Of a DNA stretch of 64,000 nucleotides, positions 9,365 to 18,122 are shown piece after piece. The stretch comes from RGIG6165 sp045538835. Its GTDB lineage: Bacteria > Bacillota > Clostridia > Oscillospirales > Feifaniaceae. The position numbers and the translations under genes are program-made. The notes below the pieces were generated by a model. The model saw only the letters and a program-made list of their open reading frames with translations. It was not told the origin of the DNA and did not search any database. Numbering within the stretch: the stretch's first letter is position 1; the number at the start of each line of letters is the position of its first letter. The stretch is taken from the NCBI GenBank assembly GCA_045538835.1, contig JAZQEF010000018.1:248001-312000 (forward strand). Direction: 5' to 3'.

Positions 9365-9931
9365 TTATAATTCATCAACACATAAGCCATATGTAGTAAT
9401 GAAATTTTCCATAAATTCGACTGCTTCAGGAAGTCCCATTTCATATATCTTTTGTCTGAGTCCCGCTTCTGCTTTTTCAAAGTCAGCATTGCCCATTTGT
9501 CTTTCATCTATACATTTCACAAGTGCCGACAGTTTGTCCGCTGCCTTGACAAATTCCACTATCTTTGGATCTGTCTGAAAGAGGTATTTTTCATACTCGC
9601 TCCTAAGTTCTTCGGGCAGCATGTTGCAGAGTTTTTCATTCGCAATTTTTTCAACTTTTTTATACGCCACACGCAGTTCTTCATTGTGATATTTAACAGG
9701 TGTAGGCATATCGCCCGTAAGCGTTTCATTCACATCGTGATAAAGCGCATAGAGCACCGCTTCCCCGTTATTTACAGTGCCCCCTCGGGCATTGTGCATT
9801 GCAACAAGAGCATGGGTTATATAAGCAACTTCAAAGGTATGTTCACTCAAACTCTCACTTTTTTGATTTCTCATCAGATTCCATCGATTGATGTATTTCA
9901 TCCTCGACATTATTGCAAAAAAGTTATCCAT
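9365..9931 (-). CDS. YfbR-like HD-domain 5'-deoxynucleotidase
   Basis: This protein of about 188 residues belongs to the HD superfamily phosphohydrolases like E. coli YfbR, which remove phosphate from deoxynucleoside monophosphates. It shows FFAIMSRMKYINRWNLMRN, the SEHTFEVA histidine and the YHDVNETLTGDMPTP metal site, all aligning with YfbR from its first residues. I chose ATG 9931 because it matches the YfbR start and has GGAG seven bases upstream; a start 36 bases further up would only add residues unlike the family. It overlaps the sensor kinase stop by 8 bases, so the two are coupled. Confidence 0.85.
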   Translation of the reverse strand: MDNFFAIMSRMKYINRWNLMRNQKSESLSEHTFEVAYITHALVAMHNARGGTVNNGEAVLYALYHDVNETLTGDMPTPVKYHNEELRVAYKKVEKIANEKLCNMLPEELRSEYEKYLFQTDPKIVEFVKAADKLSALVKCIDERQMGNADFEKAEAGLRQKIYEMGLPEAVEFMENFITTYGLCVDEL

Positions 9932-10931
9932 CGCTACGCTCCAATTCATATCTGATATAGTCGGCATTTATTACCGGATATTCGTCGGAATTTCTTACTT
10001 GTGCAACTACCGCAAGTGGGATACTAAGTTCAAATCTTGTATTATCTCCCTCTACAAGACAAATGTCTCCGCAATGCTTCTCAGCGACAGTTTTGACTGT
10101 ATAAAGTCCTAGTCCGCTTCCGCTGCTGTTTGCTTTAACACAAGGTTCATACATAGTATCTCTGATAGATTCATCAACTTTATCTCCGTCATTTTCGACA
10201 GCAATCACAGCGCAGCCGTTTTTCTCATATAATTCAAGTTTTATATGTGAGTCACAGTGGTTTTTGGCATTTACCACAAGATTTACTACAGCATTTTCTA
10301 TCTCTTTCGCATTTGCGCGGCAAGTAAGTGTCTTATCTCCTACCTGCACATCCACTTGAAATTTTTGATTTAAGACCGTTTCACACTCAGCAAATATCTT
10401 TCCGATGAATTCAGTCATATTTAAAGTTTCAATTTTATTCTCGACTTCCCCTTCTTCTGCATATATTTCAAGTTCGTTTATGATTCCCAATGCCGCATTG
10501 CAGTAATGCTTGATAGTCCCCGCATCTTTTTCTGCCATCTTTTTTGATAGCATAAGCATCATATTGATAGGATTTTTCAAATCATGCACGATCTTCGCCG
10601 TTGCAAGATCATACACTGCTTTTTGATCCGTAAAATGAACGATGGAGTATACGAGTCTCTCATTAATAAAAGGTTCAATAAACAGGTAACATCTCTGTTC
10701 ATCCATCATTGCAATCATCTGCACGGGCTTCCCTCTTTCGAGGACGGTTTTTGCCTGACCCCAGAAAATCGTCCTTGCAACTTTTGAAAGATCCGTACCT
10801 ACTTTTAGTTTTTCAACTCTATTTATCTGTATTTCATTACACCAGACCACATTTGCATCGGGATCTATAACAGCAACTTGATTGTCGCTGGTACCATATA
10901 TTTTTTCAATTGCTTTGATTACTTCTTCCAT
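9924..10931 (-). CDS. Orphan soluble sensor histidine kinase (PAS-like domain plus HATPase)
   Basis: This 335-residue protein has no membrane segment. Residues about 1-105 look like a small PAS-type sensor (AVIDPDANVVWCNE). The phosphoacceptor helix is AKIVHDLKNPINMML with His116. The ATP-binding domain shows the N box (NAVVNLVVNAKNH), and a G2-like GSGSGLGLYTVK. No response regulator gene is adjacent; instead it overlaps the YfbR-like nucleotidase. It may phosphorylate a regulator elsewhere or respond to an intracellular signal. Kinase assignment is secure; partner and signal are unknown. Confidence 0.85.
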   Translation of the reverse strand: MEEVIKAIEKIYGTSDNQVAVIDPDANVVWCNEIQINRVEKLKVGTDLSKVARTIFWGQAKTVLERGKPVQMIAMMDEQRCYLFIEPFINERLVYSIVHFTDQKAVYDLATAKIVHDLKNPINMMLMLSKKMAEKDAGTIKHYCNAALGIINELEIYAEEGEVENKIETLNMTEFIGKIFAECETVLNQKFQVDVQVGDKTLTCRANAKEIENAVVNLVVNAKNHCDSHIKLELYEKNGCAVIAVENDGDKVDESIRDTMYEPCVKANSSGSGLGLYTVKTVAEKHCGDICLVEGDNTRFELSIPLAVVAQVRNSDEYPVINADYIRYELERSDG

Positions 10932-11030
10932 TTATGCCATTCTCCTCCTGTATTTTCATATAATTTTACCATATTTTCCCCTCTACTTTCAATATTCATA
11001 ATAAACTTTGGCAAATTTTTATCAAAGTAC

Positions 11031-11059
11031 TTGCAAATTATGCGAAGATTAAATATAAT
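11031..11059 (+). promoter_or_regulatory. Promoter of the GAPDH gene
   Basis: TTGCAA (11031-11036) and TATAAT (11054-11059) are 17 bases apart. The ribosome site AAAGGAAG lies just before ATG 11108. Confidence 0.8.
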
Positions 11060-11107
11060 AGGACACATATGGTTTATAATACCAAAAAACGAAAGGAAGT
11101 ATTTACT

Positions 11108-12127
11108 ATGTCAGTAAAAGTTGCAATCAATGGTTTTGGCCGTATCGGTCGTCTCGCTTTCAGACAGATGTTTGCTGCTGACGGTTATGAAGTAGTTGCT
11201 ATCAACGACCTCACAGCTCCCAGCATGCTCGCTCATCTTCTCAAGTACGACTCTGCTCAGGGCAGATATGCTCTTGCAGATACAGTATCTGCTGATGACG
11301 AAGCAGGCACAATCACAGTTGACGGCAAGACCATCAAAATCTACTCAGAAAAGAACGCTGCTGATCTCCCCTGGGGCGAAATCGGCGTTGACGTTGTTCT
11401 CGAGTGCACAGGTTTCTACACATCAAAGGCTAAGTCACAGGCTCACATCGATGCAGGTGCTAAGAAAGTCGTTATTTCTGCTCCCGCAGGCAACGACCTT
11501 AAGACAATCGTTTACAGCGTAAACGAAAAGACACTTACAAAGGAAGACACAATCATTTCTGCTGCTTCCTGCACAACAAACTGCCTCGCTCCTATGGCTG
11601 ACACTCTTAACAAGTATGCTGCTATCCAGTCAGGTATAATGACAACTGTTCACGCTTTCACAGGTGACCAGATGGTTCTTGACGGTCCCCACAGAAAGGG
11701 TGACTTCAGACGTGCAAGAGCTGCTGCTGTTAATATAGTTCCTAACTCAACAGGCGCTGCTAAGGCAATCGGTCTTGTTATTCCCGAACTCAACGGCAAA
11801 CTCATCGGTTCTGCTCAGCGTGTTCCCGTTCCTACAGGTTCAACAACTATTCTCGTAGCTGTTGTTAAGGGTAAGGACGTTACAGTTGAAGGTATCAACG
11901 CTGCTATGAAGGCTGCTGCAAGCGATTCATTTGGTTATACCGAAGAAGAACTCGTATCTTCTGACATCGTTGGTATCAGATACGGCTCACTCTTTGATGC
12001 TACACAGACAATGGTAACAAAGATCGACGAAGAAACATATCAGGTACAGGTTGTTGCTTGGTATGACAACGAAAATTCTTACACAAGCCAGATGGTAAGA
12101 ACTATCAAGTACTTCGCTGAACTTTAA
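11108..12127 (+). CDS. gap: Glyceraldehyde-3-phosphate dehydrogenase, type I
   Basis: This 339-residue enzyme oxidises glyceraldehyde-3-phosphate with NAD and phosphate in glycolysis. It begins SVKVAINGFGRIGRLAFR, the Rossmann motif, and has the catalytic SCTTNC with Cys155 and the later NIVPNSTGAAKA phosphate-binding region; it ends with WYDNENSYTSQMV as in type I GAPDH. I chose ATG 11108 rather than the in-frame ATG 39 bases upstream because it is preceded by a ribosome site and matches the family N-terminus. It is a single-gene unit with promoter and terminator, and codon bias suggests high expression. Confidence 0.98.
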   Translation: MSVKVAINGFGRIGRLAFRQMFAADGYEVVAINDLTAPSMLAHLLKYDSAQGRYALADTVSADDEAGTITVDGKTIKIYSEKNAADLPWGEIGVDVVLECTGFYTSKAKSQAHIDAGAKKVVISAPAGNDLKTIVYSVNEKTLTKEDTIISAASCTTNCLAPMADTLNKYAAIQSGIMTTVHAFTGDQMVLDGPHRKGDFRRARAAAVNIVPNSTGAAKAIGLVIPELNGKLIGSAQRVPVPTGSTTILVAVVKGKDVTVEGINAAMKAAASDSFGYTEEELVSSDIVGIRYGSLFDATQTMVTKIDEETYQVQVVAWYDNENSYTSQMVRTIKYFAEL

Positions 12128-12146
12128 TCGTAAAGTAAAATTGAAA

Positions 12147-12175
12147 GAACTGTTCGCAAGAACAGTTCTTTTTTT
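12147..12175 (+). terminator. Rho-independent terminator of the GAPDH gene
   Basis: GAACTGTTC (12147-12155) pairs with GAACAGTTC (12160-12168) across GCAA, followed by seven T. The T-run overlaps the stop codon of the convergent ComEA-like gene. Confidence 0.88.
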
Positions 12176-12482
12176 ATACAGTTATTAAACTTTCGATTTG
12201 TTTGTAAATTGACTGACCTATTCCTTTAACTTTTAAAATATCTCTTTCTTTTTCAAACTTTTGGACATTTCTGTATTCCACTATTCTGCGGGCTTTTTCA
12301 GTTCCTATTCCGGGGAGATACGAGAGTTCTTCAACAGTTGCCGTATTTATGTTTATCTTATAATCACGATTTTGGGAAAACACAACAACGCTTCGGTTGT
12401 TTTCATTTACCGTGGCGCATATTATTAATGTTGAAAATAAAATTATAATAATCGCAAGAATTATTGCATGCCGCTTTTTCAC
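12174..12482 (-). CDS. ComEA-like helix-hairpin-helix protein
   Basis: This 102-residue protein has an N-terminal membrane anchor (about residues 4-24) and a C-terminal pair of helix-hairpin-helix motifs, ININTATVEELSYLPGIGTEKA and DILKVKGIGQSIYKQI. In ComEA such proteins bind incoming DNA outside the membrane during natural transformation. It lacks the SLBB/DUF part of full-length ComEA and no other competence genes adjoin it, so DNA uptake is possible but not shown here. Confidence 0.82.
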   Translation of the reverse strand: MKKRHAIILAIIIILFSTLIICATVNENNRSVVVFSQNRDYKININTATVEELSYLPGIGTEKARRIVEYRNVQKFEKERDILKVKGIGQSIYKQIESLITV

Positions 12483-12512
12483 AACGTGTCCTCTGTACTT
12501 TGTAATAATGTG

Positions 12513-12541
12513 TTGAAAAATAGAATATTTTTAATTATAAT
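12513..12541 (+). promoter_or_regulatory. Promoter of the carboxypeptidase-like gene
   Basis: TTGAAA (12513-12518) and TATAAT (12536-12541) are separated by 17 bases; AAGGAGGTG follows at 12561 before the TTG start. Confidence 0.78.
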
Positions 12542-12574
12542 CTTATTATAATGATAAATCAAGGAGGTGTCGGA

Positions 12575-13903
12575 TTGAAAAGGATATTTTTACCAGTGCT
12601 CGCACTGCTTATCCTTCTTTCATCTGTTCCAGCACATGCTGCCGGTAATACAGAGAACTTTCCTTCTCTTTATTCCGACTATATATATCTTGCCGAAAAG
12701 TCAACGGAAAAAGTGCTTTTCCAGTCAAATTCAACTACACAGGTCGCCACAGGATACCTTTCAAAAATAGTTACGGGTATGCTCGTTCTCGAATCAGTCA
12801 CCGATTTCGAAGAGGTAGTGACTGTTACACAAAGCGATATTACGGGAACCGAAAACGATACCTCTGCATTTCTCAAAAGCGGCGAAGAAATGACAGTTGC
12901 TGATTTACTTTACTGTCTTTTAGTCAGAGGTGGTTGCGATGCAGCAAATGTTTTAGCACGTCATGTCAGCGGTGATGTTAATACATTTGTCACTAAAATG
13001 AATGAATATGCCGCTTCCCTTGGTTGCGAAAACACGGTATTTAAAAATCCTTCGGGTATCGATGCCCCCGGTCAGCATACAACGGCTTACGATATGTATC
13101 TGATAGCGCGCGCAGCGTCGGACAGCGATGCTTATATGTCTTATGCCGACATTGCTTTCAAACGCATTGCTCCCACAAACAAAACTCCCGATGACAGATA
13201 TTTTATTTCCAACAACTATATGCTTGTAACAAGCACTTCTGTTGACAAAAAATACCGCGATGCCTATTATTACTCTAAGGCGCACGGCATAATGTCGAGT
13301 GAAACAGATGATTCGGGCAACTCCGTTGTCACTCTTTTTCGAAGCGGTGAAACAGAGTGTATTTGTGTCGTCCTCAATGCTCCCCGTGATCCCGACACCA
13401 ATTTCCGCGGAAGTTATCTTGATGCTAAGGCGCTTGGAACATGGGTGTTTTCATCGTACAGGATAAACACTATAGCAACAGCAAAAACGGTAGTGTGCGA
13501 AGCGCCTGTTTCCCGTTCAAGCAAAGCAGATTATGTCGTGTTAGTTCTTGCACAGGATGTCACCGCACTCTTCCCGACAGGCACAACGGTAAAAGATTTC
13601 GAAACCGTTACAACACTCAAGGAAAATATTAAGGCACCCGTAAAAAAAGGCGATGTATTAGGGCACATAGAATATTACTATGACAATGAATTATATGCCG
13701 CCTGTGACCTTATCGCACAGAACGATCTTGACAGTAATACGGTGCTTATAGTCATTGATAAAATGATGACTGTCATATCAAACCCCATAACGTGGATATC
13801 TGTTACCGCATTCACTGTAATAGCCATCATTGTATTTGCAGGAAAGATAAGACGCCGTCGCAGAGCAAATATGTACCGTGATGCAAACAGATTCAGAAAA
13901 TAA
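12575..13903 (+). CDS. D-alanyl-D-alanine carboxypeptidase family protein, predicted inactive
   Basis: This ~442-residue protein has a signal peptide (KRIFLPVLALLILLSSVPAHA), the penicillin-binding peptidase S11 domain, and a C-terminal membrane anchor (about residues 405-428) with a basic tail, the full PBP5/DacF layout. I chose TTG 12575 because AAGGAGG lies right before it. All three active-site motifs are changed: the SxxK position reads YLSK (nucleophilic Ser replaced by Tyr), SxN reads GGC in VRGGCDAAN, and KTG reads KAH. The rest of the fold, such as FLKSGEEMTVADLLYCLL and KNPSGIDAPGQHTTAYD, is well kept, so this looks like a maintained pseudoenzyme, perhaps a muropeptide-binding or regulatory protein, rather than a decayed gene. 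Confidence 0.85.
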   Translation: MKRIFLPVLALLILLSSVPAHAAGNTENFPSLYSDYIYLAEKSTEKVLFQSNSTTQVATGYLSKIVTGMLVLESVTDFEEVVTVTQSDITGTENDTSAFLKSGEEMTVADLLYCLLVRGGCDAANVLARHVSGDVNTFVTKMNEYAASLGCENTVFKNPSGIDAPGQHTTAYDMYLIARAASDSDAYMSYADIAFKRIAPTNKTPDDRYFISNNYMLVTSTSVDKKYRDAYYYSKAHGIMSSETDDSGNSVVTLFRSGETECICVVLNAPRDPDTNFRGSYLDAKALGTWVFSSYRINTIATAKTVVCEAPVSRSSKADYVVLVLAQDVTALFPTGTTVKDFETVTTLKENIKAPVKKGDVLGHIEYYYDNELYAACDLIAQNDLDSNTVLIVIDKMMTVISNPITWISVTAFTVIAIIVFAGKIRRRRRANMYRDANRFRK

Positions 13904-13918
13904 AGATAGGATACAATT

Positions 13919-15277
13919 ATGAAAATTATTATCGTAGGATGCGGAAAAATAGGAATGACACTTGTTTCAAGTCTAAGCGCTGAAGGACACGATGTCGTTG
14001 CTATAGATAACAACGCAGCAACAGTTTCAGAAATAACCAACACATTTGATGTGATGAGTGTATGCGGTAACGGTGTTGACTGTGAAACGCTTATCGAAGC
14101 AGGTATCGAAAAAGCCGAACTTGTTGTTTCTACAACAGGCTCTGACGAGCTCAATATGCTCTGCTGCTTTATGTCTCGCAAACTCGGTGCAAAGCACGCT
14201 ATTGCAAGAATAAGAAATCCAGAATTTTCAGACCGCAGTCTCAGATTCATGCGCCACCAACTCAATCTCTCACTGGCAATAAATCCCGAATATCTTGCTG
14301 CACAAGAGATCTTTTCACTTTTAAAATTCCCCTCTGCAGCAAAGATAGAAACATTTTCGGGTAGAAACTTTGAAATCGTTGAACTACCGCTCAAAGCAGA
14401 CTCAAAACTCATTGGTATGAGTCTGAGTGATCTGCGAAAGAAGTATAACGCAAACTTTCTTGTATGTGCCGTTCACCGCGGTGAAGAAGTATATATACCA
14501 TCAGGTAACTTTGTTCTGCAAGCAGGTGATAAGGTAGGTATTACCGCCTCTCCTTCCGAAATGCAGAAACTTTTTAAAATGCTTGACATAATGAAGAAAC
14601 AGGCTCGTTCGGTAATGATACTCGGTGCAAGTAAAACTGCAGTTTATCTTACAAAAATGTTACTTTCTATTGGAGCATCAGTAAAAATCATCGACAACAA
14701 CAAAGAACGTTGTCGTGAAGTATCAGATGCATTACCCGGCGTTGTTATTATTTCAGGTGACGGCGCTCAGCAAGAACTTATGCTCGAAGAAGGCATTGCT
14801 TCTGTAGACGGATTTGTGTCTCTAACAGGTATGGATGAGCAAAATATACTTATTTCTCTCTTTGCTCATTCACAGAATGTACCTAAAGTTATAACAAAAG
14901 TAAATCGTGACGAATTTATGGATATGGCAAGTAAACTCGGTCTTGATTGTACAGTATCTCCAAGACATCTTGTATCGGATATTATTGTACGATATGCAAG
15001 GGCTCTCCACAACTCACTCGACAGTAAGATGGAAACGCTCTATAAGATTATGGATGGCAAAGTAGAAGCGCTTGAATTCAACATAGGCAATGACTGTCCT
15101 ATTATAAATATACCTCTTCGTGATATGAAGCTTAAGGACAATATTCTTATCGCAGGAATACTCAGAGGCAGAAAACCCATAATCCCTTCAGGTAACGATA
15201 TGCTCTTACCCGATGATAAAGTTGTTGTTCTTGCAGCAGGTTTAAGAATAAATGACCTGACTGATATAATGCGATAA
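13919..15277 (+). CDS. trkA: Trk potassium uptake regulatory subunit TrkA
   Basis: This 452-residue protein has two tandem RCK units, each a Rossmann NAD-binding domain plus a TrkA_C domain. The first begins KIIIVGCGKIGMTL with the aspartate of VAIDNN; the second begins near residue 226 (SVMILGASKTAVYL). TrkA is cytoplasmic and gates the TrkH channel in response to nucleotides. trkH follows 15 bases later and yitT after that, so the three likely form one operon. Length and domain order are normal. Confidence 0.95.
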   Translation: MKIIIVGCGKIGMTLVSSLSAEGHDVVAIDNNAATVSEITNTFDVMSVCGNGVDCETLIEAGIEKAELVVSTTGSDELNMLCCFMSRKLGAKHAIARIRNPEFSDRSLRFMRHQLNLSLAINPEYLAAQEIFSLLKFPSAAKIETFSGRNFEIVELPLKADSKLIGMSLSDLRKKYNANFLVCAVHRGEEVYIPSGNFVLQAGDKVGITASPSEMQKLFKMLDIMKKQARSVMILGASKTAVYLTKMLLSIGASVKIIDNNKERCREVSDALPGVVIISGDGAQQELMLEEGIASVDGFVSLTGMDEQNILISLFAHSQNVPKVITKVNRDEFMDMASKLGLDCTVSPRHLVSDIIVRYARALHNSLDSKMETLYKIMDGKVEALEFNIGNDCPIINIPLRDMKLKDNILIAGILRGRKPIIPSGNDMLLPDDKVVVLAAGLRINDLTDIMR

Positions 15278-15292
15278 AGGTAGGATTACAAA

Positions 15293-16735
15293 ATGAATCG
15301 CAAAATGGTTTTTTATACGGTAGGTCAAATGATAATGGCAGAAGCGGCGCTTTTAATTCTGCCTCTTATTACAGCGTTATATTATAACGAATCAGTTGCA
15401 AAACATCTGATAATTACCATCATCATTGCGCTTGCAATAGGCGGTGCCGCGACAGCAATATGCCGCACCAAAAACAATGTTATCTATGCAAAAGAAGGAT
15501 TTGCCATCGTTGCTCTATCTTGGATAATGGTTTCAGTTATCGGTGCACTCCCATTTTATTTAAGCGAGGAAATTCCATCTTACATAGATGCTTTTTTTGA
15601 AACAGTAAGCGGATTTACCACAACGGGTGCGTCAATTCTCAACAACGTTGAGGCGATGAGCAAAGGTCTTTTATTCTGGCGCAGTTTTACCCACTGGGTA
15701 GGCGGCATGGGTGTTTTGGTATTTGTTATGGCAATAATTCCAAATATATCCGACCGTTCGATACATCTTCTTCGTGCAGAGATGCCCGGTCCCGTTATAG
15801 GTAAACTTGTCCCCAGAGCAAAAGATACAGCAAAAATCCTTTATCTTATATATGTAGTAATGACTGTAATTGAAATTACACTGCTTGTATGCGGAGGTAT
15901 GCCGTTCTTCGACAGTCTGATACACTCGTTTGGTACAGCTGGTACTGGCGGTTTCGGCATAAAGGCCGACAGTATTGCAAGCTACTCGCCATATATGCAA
16001 TGGATAATCACCATATTTATGATATTGTTTGGTGTTAATTTCAACATTTATTACCTACTTATAACAAAAAAATTCCGTTCAATCCTTCATAGTAGCGAGC
16101 TTTGGACATATCTCGGTATAATATTAGTCAGCATTGTACTGATAACCTTTAATATTTATCCTATGTATCATAATATCGTAGTGTCTATAAGAGATTCTGC
16201 TTTCCAGGTATCTTCTATTATAACTACGACGGGTTTCGCAACATATGACTTTAATAATTGGCCCACATTCTCAAAATGTATACTGCTCTTGCTGATGTTT
16301 ATAGGCGCATCTGCAGGTTCAACTGGCGGTGGTCTGAAAGTATCCCGTCTTATACTTCTCATAAAGAGAGTAAGACAGCAACTTCACCATATGCTACATC
16401 CCCGATCAGTAAGCACGATAAAATTTGAAGGTAAAAAAGTTGATGATGAAACTCTTTCAAGTGTTGCAAACTATTTTGCTGTATATATGATTTGCTTCGC
16501 TTTAATTTTTCTGATTCTGTGTCTTGAATCTTTTGACATAGAAACAAATTTCAGCGCAACTGCAGCTTGTTTCAATAATATCGGTCCGGGACTTTCACTT
16601 GTTGGTCCTACCTCAAGTTACGCTTCATACTCTCCTATTTCAAAAATAGTTCTATCGTTTGCAATGTTGCTGGGCAGACTTGAAATATTCCCTCTCATTC
16701 TCACACTTTCACCGTCGACATGGTCAAACAAGTAA
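15293..16735 (+). CDS. trkH: Trk potassium transporter membrane subunit TrkH
   Basis: This 480-residue protein is a membrane channel for K+ uptake. It has many hydrophobic helices and the four filter loops of the family: SGFTTTGAS, GTAGTGGFG, ITTTGFATYD and FNNIGPGLS, with GASAGSTGGGLK after the third. It follows trkA by 15 bases with its own GTAGGA-type ribosome site. Length and motifs are normal, so the transporter is expected to work. Confidence 0.96.
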   Translation: MNRKMVFYTVGQMIMAEAALLILPLITALYYNESVAKHLIITIIIALAIGGAATAICRTKNNVIYAKEGFAIVALSWIMVSVIGALPFYLSEEIPSYIDAFFETVSGFTTTGASILNNVEAMSKGLLFWRSFTHWVGGMGVLVFVMAIIPNISDRSIHLLRAEMPGPVIGKLVPRAKDTAKILYLIYVVMTVIEITLLVCGGMPFFDSLIHSFGTAGTGGFGIKADSIASYSPYMQWIITIFMILFGVNFNIYYLLITKKFRSILHSSELWTYLGIILVSIVLITFNIYPMYHNIVVSIRDSAFQVSSIITTTGFATYDFNNWPTFSKCILLLLMFIGASAGSTGGGLKVSRLILLIKRVRQQLHHMLHPRSVSTIKFEGKKVDDETLSSVANYFAVYMICFALIFLILCLESFDIETNFSATAACFNNIGPGLSLVGPTSSYASYSPISKIVLSFAMLLGRLEIFPLILTLSPSTWSNK

Positions 16736-16744
16736 GGAATCTTA

Positions 16745-17641
16745 ATGAATTTTTTTAATTCCGTTTTAAAAAAGTCAAAACCGTTAAATTTGTTGATGCT
16801 GACCGTAGCAGGTATAGTAAATGCATTCGGTGTGACAATTTTTCTCTATCCAGTCAAGTTATACGACAGCGGTATTTCGGGCACATCAATGCTTCTTGCG
16901 CAGTTAACACCGGAATATATGACTCTTTCAATATTTCTGATACTGCTCAACATTCCCATATTCCTGTACGGTCTGAAAAAGCAGGGAGCGCTCTTTACGG
17001 CTTATGCCATTTATACTGTGACAATTTATTCGCTGATGTCATGGCTGATAACAGACGTTGTTCCTGTTGATGTTACCTTTGCCTCGCCTCTTGCTGGCAC
17101 AGACCTGCTTTTGTGTGCGCTTTTTGGCGGCGTGATATCAGGTATAGGAAGCGGTCTTGCGATACGCTACGGCGGTGCTATGGACGGTATCGAAGTTCTC
17201 GCTGTAATATTCGCAAAAAGACTCGGTATAACCGTAGGCACATTTGTTATGATATACAATGTCGCACTCTATATAATCTGCGGCATAGCCGTAAACAGTT
17301 GGATACTTCCGCTTTATTCCATAATAACATATGCGGCGGCATTAAAAACAATCGACTTTATCGTCGAAGGTTTTGATAGGTCAAAATGTGCTATAATAAT
17401 CACAGTAAAGGGTGATGATATCTGCCGACTGCTTTCGCATGAGTTTGAAAGCGGCATGACAAGAATAGAAGCGCTCGGCGGATATTCAAATTCTCCGAAA
17501 ACCATGATATATTTTGTCCTTAACCGTTTCCAGGTCGTCAAGTTAAAAGAACTTGTACACGATACTGATCCTACGGCATATATCACAATTACCGAGGTTG
17601 CCGATGTGTTTATGTCCAATTTAAATAACCAAAACAGTTAA
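16745..17641 (+). CDS. YitT family membrane protein
   Basis: This 298-residue protein has about five or six membrane helices (DUF161-type repeats, with GGAMDGIEVLAV and GIGSGLAIRYG motifs) and a C-terminal soluble DUF2179 domain (about 215-290) with GGYSNSPKTMIYFVLNR. YitT proteins are widespread in Firmicutes and their transport role is not settled. It lies 9 bases behind trkH, suggesting co-transcription. In the element-free chromosome it would face cotJC tail to tail. Confidence 0.92.
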   Translation: MNFFNSVLKKSKPLNLLMLTVAGIVNAFGVTIFLYPVKLYDSGISGTSMLLAQLTPEYMTLSIFLILLNIPIFLYGLKKQGALFTAYAIYTVTIYSLMSWLITDVVPVDVTFASPLAGTDLLLCALFGGVISGIGSGLAIRYGGAMDGIEVLAVIFAKRLGITVGTFVMIYNVALYIICGIAVNSWILPLYSIITYAAALKTIDFIVEGFDRSKCAIIITVKGDDICRLLSHEFESGMTRIEALGGYSNSPKTMIYFVLNRFQVVKLKELVHDTDPTAYITITEVADVFMSNLNNQNS

Positions 17642-17671
17642 AAACAGAGGGGGTTTCCCCTCTGTTTTTTT
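17641..17671. terminator. Bidirectional terminator between yitT and the ancestral cotJC 3' end
   Basis: AAAACAGAGGGG (17641-17652) pairs with CCCCTCTGTTTT (17657-17668) across GTTT. It overlaps the cotJC stop codon at 17670-17672, so it served both convergent genes before the element inserted. Confidence 0.85.
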
Positions 17672-17744
17672 AGCCTGGAAATCCGGGGTTAAAAGCGTAG
17701 AAATTCTTGCAATCAAGACGTTCTTTTACTCTCTCGAGCGCTTC
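17670..17744 (-). pseudogene. cotJC: Displaced 3' end of cotJC (C-terminal ~24 residues with stop)
   Basis: Read on the minus strand, 17750-17670 translates as FGEALERVKERLDCKNF followed by YAFNPGFPG and TAA. This is the normal CotJC C-terminus, which the cotJC gene at 53447-54019 lacks: that gene follows the family through HFQRFGEA and then diverges. The piece has no start of its own, and upstream in frame is a TAA (17762-17760). It sits immediately next to the left attachment core. Joining it to the main gene through the shared GGYGAAGC restores one continuous frame. It is therefore a gene part separated by the 35.7-kb element rather than a decayed copy. Confidence 0.88.
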
Positions 17745-17765
17745 ACCGAAATTACCAATTTAAGG
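17740..17765. other. Left attachment site of the element (attL)
   Basis: Core GCTTC is followed by ACCGAAAT and then the arm TACCAATTTAAGG at 17753-17765, which is the inverted counterpart of the right arm with one mismatch. Outside, AGCGCTT (17737-17743) is half of a palindrome completed at the right end. Confidence 0.8.
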
Positions 17766-17770
17766 AAACC

Positions 17771-17802
17771 ACCGTAAACCCTTATCGCACAAGGGTTTAC
17801 GG
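17771..17802. repeat. 12-bp perfect inverted repeat just inside attL
   Basis: CCGTAAACCCTT pairs with AAGGGTTTACGG across ATCGCAC. There is no T-run directly after it on either strand, so it is not a standard terminator; it may be a recombinase accessory site or a structured transcript end. The rest of 17,803-18,056 shows no gene; it is AT-rich and contains one copy of a 12-base motif described separately. Confidence 0.6.
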
Positions 17803-17959
17803 CATTTTACATTTTCGCTCAATTTTTTCTTTTTTTGAAGAAAAAACTATATCAATCATCTATCATTACTCATTGATTATATCATAACATATCCCAATTA
17901 TCAACCCAGGCAAATCAACCAGCACCAAGACAAAGCAATTCACCTAAATACTATTACTC

Positions 17960-17971
17960 TCCCCTCTTTAC
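17960..17971 (+). repeat. 12-base motif TCCCCTCTTTAC, left copy
   Basis: The same 12 bases occur at 49512-49523 and 51103-51114, both directly downstream of large serine recombinase 3' ends, all in the same orientation. Flanking bases are partly similar (ATTA before, TGGG or TTGGG after). It could be an attachment or recombinase-binding site of a nested element. Confidence 0.5.
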
Positions 17972-18056
17972 TTGGGTAACATTTACGGGCAGAAATTTAT
18001 ATACAAACTTCTGATCCGACTTTATATTAAAATTCCGCATAATTCCCTATAAATCA

Positions 18057-18108
18057 TTGATGTTTTTAAATACTTATTATATAATTATACTTAGATTTTT
18101 ATATCTAA
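18057..18108 (+). promoter_or_regulatory. Promoter and dyad operator of the restriction operon
   Basis: TTGATG (18057-18062) and TATAAT (18080-18085) are 17 bases apart. A dyad TTAGAT/ATCTAA (18091-18096 and 18103-18108) lies across the expected transcription start, directly before the AACGGAGG ribosome site of the HTH gene, suggesting autoregulation by that protein. Confidence 0.65.
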
Positions 18109-18122
18109 ACGGAGGTTTATTT

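Noticed and set aside
13678..14412. Long minus-strand reading frame (244 codons) opposite the carboxypeptidase-like gene and trkA
   Set aside because: It lies antisense to two well-supported genes, has no ribosome site, and its product has the composition of a shadow frame.
17771..17802. Terminator or tRNA 3' end at the left boundary
   Set aside because: The hairpin has no T-run and no tRNA structure; the boundary is defined by cotJC sequence instead.
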